From: Acidobacteriota bacterium
Lineage (GTDB): Bacteria > Acidobacteriota > Terriglobia > UBA7540
Length of the DNA stretch: 10,338 bases
Assembly (NCBI GenBank): GCA_021827245.1
Contig: JAKAWN010000236.1
Coordinates: 1-10,338 of the forward strand
Direction of reading: 5' to 3'
Shown: piece by piece, positions 7,868 through 10,338 of the stretch
How positions within the stretch are numbered: position 1 is the first letter of the stretch
Layout: each line of letters begins with the position of its first letter
Notes under the pieces: model-generated
Database searches by the model: none
Seen by the model: only the letters and a program-made list of their open reading frames with translations
Told to the model about the DNA's origin: nothing
Program-made: the position numbers and the translations under genes

Positions 7868-10159
7868 TCAGCCTTCAAGATGAAGAAGTCTCACTCCCTC
7901 CGCGGGCAACATGATCCTAACCCCGCCTCCGGTGATCGCCTGAGGGTCCAAAGGGGTTGTCTTGTCCTTATCGACATTCATGGCAGATCGCACAGAGTGT
8001 ATAGGCGACCGGAAAATTCCTGAATTGATCTGGCAGAGAGTTTCACGAGCTTTCGGCCGGAGGTTGGCCAACAGAACATAGGCTTCACCCGGACGACTGT
8101 AAATAGCGGAAAGAAAATCACTACCGCCGAGCCTTACGGCACGATTCCTCCAGTCTTCAAACTGGTACAGCTCTGGGTTTCCTAATGGTTCCAGAATCTT
8201 GAATAGGTCCGCAGCCTCGGGGGTGGCGGGCCACGGTGCTGTGCCGGTCATGAGAGTAGTCAAGTAGAAAAGCTGATGAATCCGTTGTGGCGCACCCTGG
8301 GCTATCGTGCCGTACTCGATATCGGCCCGTGACCGGGCACCCGCAAAGTTCCATTCCAGAGGAAGCTGGCCGGGCTTTGGCATCCCATCCAAGAGTTCCC
8401 CATATCCCCATTCCATGCCCACCACATAATCAGCAAAATTCTCCAAGGTGAACATAGGCGTCATCGTGTTATGGACAGTAACCAGCCCCTCTGGGCCCAC
8501 GCGTTCCCGTGTCCATTCCATCAGCTCAATGAATTCGTCAATATCCCAGTGCCCCGTCGGCGAAAATGCGTAGGTGGCTAACCCCCTGGCGCCCGAAACT
8601 TCATTGGAGGTCTTTCCGACGTGCAACGGATTGTTGCAGTAAAGAGCAACGTTCCAGTCATAATAGACGCCGTCGAAAGGATTGTGACTCAACACCGTGT
8701 CAACATAGGATTTGAAATAGTCGAGCCAGCCGGATTTCAGGCACATATGGGAGCCAAAGTAAAAGTTCGGCCTGAGATTCCCCTGGTCGTCCGGTTTCCT
8801 GGCCCATTCCTCCCCATGTGATTTGAAAACTTCCGTGCTTTGGTTCAGTTCGTGATTGGAAAAATAGGGCAGGTTCTTGATCCCGAATTTGTGGCAGGTC
8901 TCAAGAACGTGCTTCATCTTCTTCATCTGGTCGGGTGGATAAGGCGGATAGCTGCCATCCCGCCAGAAGAGGCCGTCCCCGTTCACGTCGCCGTCGTTAT
9001 GAAGAGTCATTGTCACAATACCGTGTTGGGCATTGCGGCGAATCTCATCATCTGAGACCCATTGTCCGCGATTCGGACCATAAGATCTTTCAAGCCATCG
9101 TCCATGGGCATGTCCTTCCAGAATAGGCAAGCCGAGGTAATAATCGAACCAGTACCGCCCTTTCAAAGTCTGGAAGCCACCACGAGCGAGATCAGGATTG
9201 GTAGGGAGGCTGAGGGGGCTGATTGAAAGCGCGGTGCCGCGTGGCGTTGCGCTTGGACGCATTGCTGCCTCACCGGTGCCCGGCTGGCCTGTCAACTGGT
9301 AATCCCATTGTGACAAGTCATCAGAGACGAACCATTCAATCCCCTCGATCCCAGGATTGGCGAGCACAATGTAGCGAGGAACGTAGCGAGTACCGAAACC
9401 GATATCGAAATGTGTCCCCGGCCGGCATTCTCCCCACCGAACCTTTTCGATCCCAAAAGGGCTGACATCTGAATTCTCAAATACATTAGGCCGATGACCG
9501 TAGTGTGTCAGGAAGGGGTGGAACATGGCTGATAGCACGGTCACCGCTGCGGTTTGCACTCCCGGATCGGGGAAGAGAATTTCTTTATGAACTTTAATGT
9601 AGCCCCAGCGGTAGTTGTAGGTCGTTTTCGTTCGAATGCCTTCGTCACGTCCGCCGGCAGTGCGAAGGGCTGCTTCTACGGTAACCGTCTGCCACTTGCC
9701 GGTCTTGGCTACGGATACAGAAGGCTCCTGATCATAGATATCGCCAACGACCTCAGGTGGCTTCCCCTGTCCATGTTTTGTGATGTGAAAGGGGGTCTTT
9801 TTCGCAGCAAGTTCGATGGATGTCTTGATCGGTTGAATGAGTAGATTGGCGACCTCACCGTGGGTATAACTGATGCGGGTGATCACGCCACCGTGTTTAA
9901 GATCGTGCGCCACGGAATAGTAGGGTGTTGCAAGCAGGAGCAGGCCGTTTGCCTCGTCGCGATGGACCGAATATTCCTGGGGCCAAGTGCCCCTTGCCCT
10001 ACCCGGAGGCTCCACAGATGACTTCAACGACGACGTGCCGGGTTCCATCTCCTTGAAGGCTCGCTTCAGGCTGATTCCGCTGAATGCTGCAAGCCCCACG
10101 CCGGTTTTAGTCGTGGACTTAAGAAATGCTCGGCGACTGATTTCTCCATCTCTTGACAC
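7868..10159 (-). CDS. Tat-exported putative glycoside hydrolase with TIM-barrel-like core, family unassigned
   Basis: This protein of 763 residues is exported by the twin-arginine route: SRRAFLKS at 8-15 followed by a mild hydrophobic stretch (GVGLAAFSG). Residues about 60-330 look all-beta, as in the N-terminal sandwich of many retaining glycosidases. Residues about 375-640 look like a TIM barrel. PPDQMKKMKHVLETCHKFGI (408-427) leading into LPYFSNHE resembles the barrel step in alpha-galactosidases where residues rise to a catalytic strand. FDGVYYDW (495-502) ends in Asp501, which is placed like a GH-D nucleophile. GPEGLVTVHN and MEWGYGE (Glu583) follow. A C-terminal beta domain closes the protein. 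I could not name a CAZy family from memory. The true start is GTG 10159, with AAGGAGG six bases upstream and the twin Arg near the start; an upstream TTG at 10198 is rejected. The DUF72 gene follows after 67 bases. Tat export is confident; hydrolase function is inferred from fold-like patterns. Confidence 0.75.
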   Translation of the reverse strand: MSRDGEISRRAFLKSTTKTGVGLAAFSGISLKRAFKEMEPGTSSLKSSVEPPGRARGTWPQEYSVHRDEANGLLLLATPYYSVAHDLKHGGVITRISYTHGEVANLLIQPIKTSIELAAKKTPFHITKHGQGKPPEVVGDIYDQEPSVSVAKTGKWQTVTVEAALRTAGGRDEGIRTKTTYNYRWGYIKVHKEILFPDPGVQTAAVTVLSAMFHPFLTHYGHRPNVFENSDVSPFGIEKVRWGECRPGTHFDIGFGTRYVPRYIVLANPGIEGIEWFVSDDLSQWDYQLTGQPGTGEAAMRPSATPRGTALSISPLSLPTNPDLARGGFQTLKGRYWFDYYLGLPILEGHAHGRWLERSYGPNRGQWVSDDEIRRNAQHGIVTMTLHNDGDVNGDGLFWRDGSYPPYPPDQMKKMKHVLETCHKFGIKNLPYFSNHELNQSTEVFKSHGEEWARKPDDQGNLRPNFYFGSHMCLKSGWLDYFKSYVDTVLSHNPFDGVYYDWNVALYCNNPLHVGKTSNEVSGARGLATYAFSPTGHWDIDEFIELMEWTRERVGPEGLVTVHNTMTPMFTLENFADYVVGMEWGYGELLDGMPKPGQLPLEWNFAGARSRADIEYGTIAQGAPQRIHQLFYLTTLMTGTAPWPATPEAADLFKILEPLGNPELYQFEDWRNRAVRLGGSDFLSAIYSRPGEAYVLLANLRPKARETLCQINSGIFRSPIHSVRSAMNVDKDKTTPLDPQAITGGGVRIMLPAEGVRLLHLEG

Positions 10160-10165
10160 GGATTT

Positions 10166-10172
10166 CCTCCTT
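10166..10172 (-). promoter_or_regulatory. Shine-Dalgarno of the Tat-exported protein gene
   Basis: On the minus strand AAGGAGG sits six bases before GTG 10159, a near-perfect site and spacing. This decides the start: the longer reading from TTG 10198 would translate through this site and push the twin-arginine motif away from the N-terminus. Confidence 0.8.
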
Positions 10173-10290
10173 AGCAAAACCCGAATTGCCCAAACCAACG
10201 CCCATAGTTCGTGCTTGGCGTGTGAGAGTCGTGCTGATTACGGTCGATTCCTTTGCTATATGAATTCAGACCGACTACCGCGCGTCCCAT
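10171..10290 (-). CDS. Possible 39-codon upstream ORF, stop overlapping the downstream RBS
   Basis: On the minus strand an ATG at 10290 opens a 39-codon frame ending in TAA at 10171-10173, which overlaps the AAGGAGG of the Tat-exported gene. GAGAGGAAG lies about 8 bases before the ATG and could serve as a ribosome-binding site. An in-frame TGA lies just upstream, so this is not the tail of a longer gene. The peptide (starting MGRAVVGLNSYSK, ending WFGQFGFC) matches nothing I know and has no membrane segment. The arrangement would suit a leader peptide or translational coupling, but an open frame this short may well be chance. Confidence 0.2.
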   Translation of the reverse strand: MGRAVVGLNSYSKGIDRNQHDSHTPSTNYGRWFGQFGFC

Positions 10291-10338
10291 GGTGGCTGCT
10301 TCCTCTCAATCACGACCGTGGCATTCTACCACCACCGC
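10291..10338. other. Window edge, upstream of the minus-strand operon
   Basis: These 48 bases presumably carry part of the 5' region of the minus-strand gene pair. A small hairpin (GTGG...CCAC around the ATTCTA segment) is the only structure seen. No promoter boxes could be named with confidence. Confidence 0.2.

Noticed and set aside
10160..10198. Longer form of the Tat-exported protein starting at TTG 10198
   Set aside because: It would translate through the excellent Shine-Dalgarno at 10166-10172 and add 13 residues before the twin-arginine motif.
1..10338. CRISPR array, tRNA, rRNA, phage or defence genes
   Set aside because: No spaced direct repeats, cloverleaf-like segments or recognisable proteins of these kinds were seen on either strand.

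Overview
The window looks like a piece of an Acidobacteriota chromosome (Solibacter/Terriglobia-like), judged from protein style and not from a marker gene. The main evidence is a very large Oar-type TonB-dependent outer-membrane receptor, of the kind highly expanded in that phylum. Sec- and Tat-exported carbohydrate enzymes, moderate-to-high GC and a decayed IS1380-type insertion-sequence fragment are consistent with this. No SusD-like partner is visible, which also fits Acidobacteriota better than Bacteroidota.

Layout, left to right. Bases 1-1470 (+) hold the C-terminal part of the receptor, cut by the window edge. A strong hairpin follows at 1507-1542. Bases 1687-1866 encode about 60 residues of a dead IS1380-family transposase, and this fragment runs right up to the ribosome-binding site of the next gene. 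Bases 1880-4102 (+) encode an exported alpha-galactosidase-like enzyme of clan GH-D (GH36-like), with nucleophile and acid/base aspartates recognisable by motif. A gene-poor stretch of about 800 bases follows. Bases 4913-6895 (+) encode a MscS-type mechanosensitive channel with a long periplasmic coiled-coil extension. Converging on it from the minus strand are a DUF72/YecE-like gene (6985-7800) and, upstream of that, a Tat-exported 763-residue protein (7868-10159). The latter has a probable TIM-barrel core and looks like an unassigned glycoside hydrolase. The last two genes are 67 bases apart on one strand and are probably co-transcribed.

How the genes may work together (inference): the receptor could import an oligosaccharide or another ligand, and the two exported hydrolase-like proteins could trim galactosides or related glycans in the periplasm or at the cell surface. 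The channel and the DUF72 protein have no evident link to sugar use and may simply be neighbours. The most interesting items are the unassigned Tat-exported hydrolase-like protein and the way a transposase remnant, with a perfect palindrome at its end, forms the upstream region of the alpha-galactosidase gene. I see no CRISPR array, tRNA, rRNA, defence system or phage genes.
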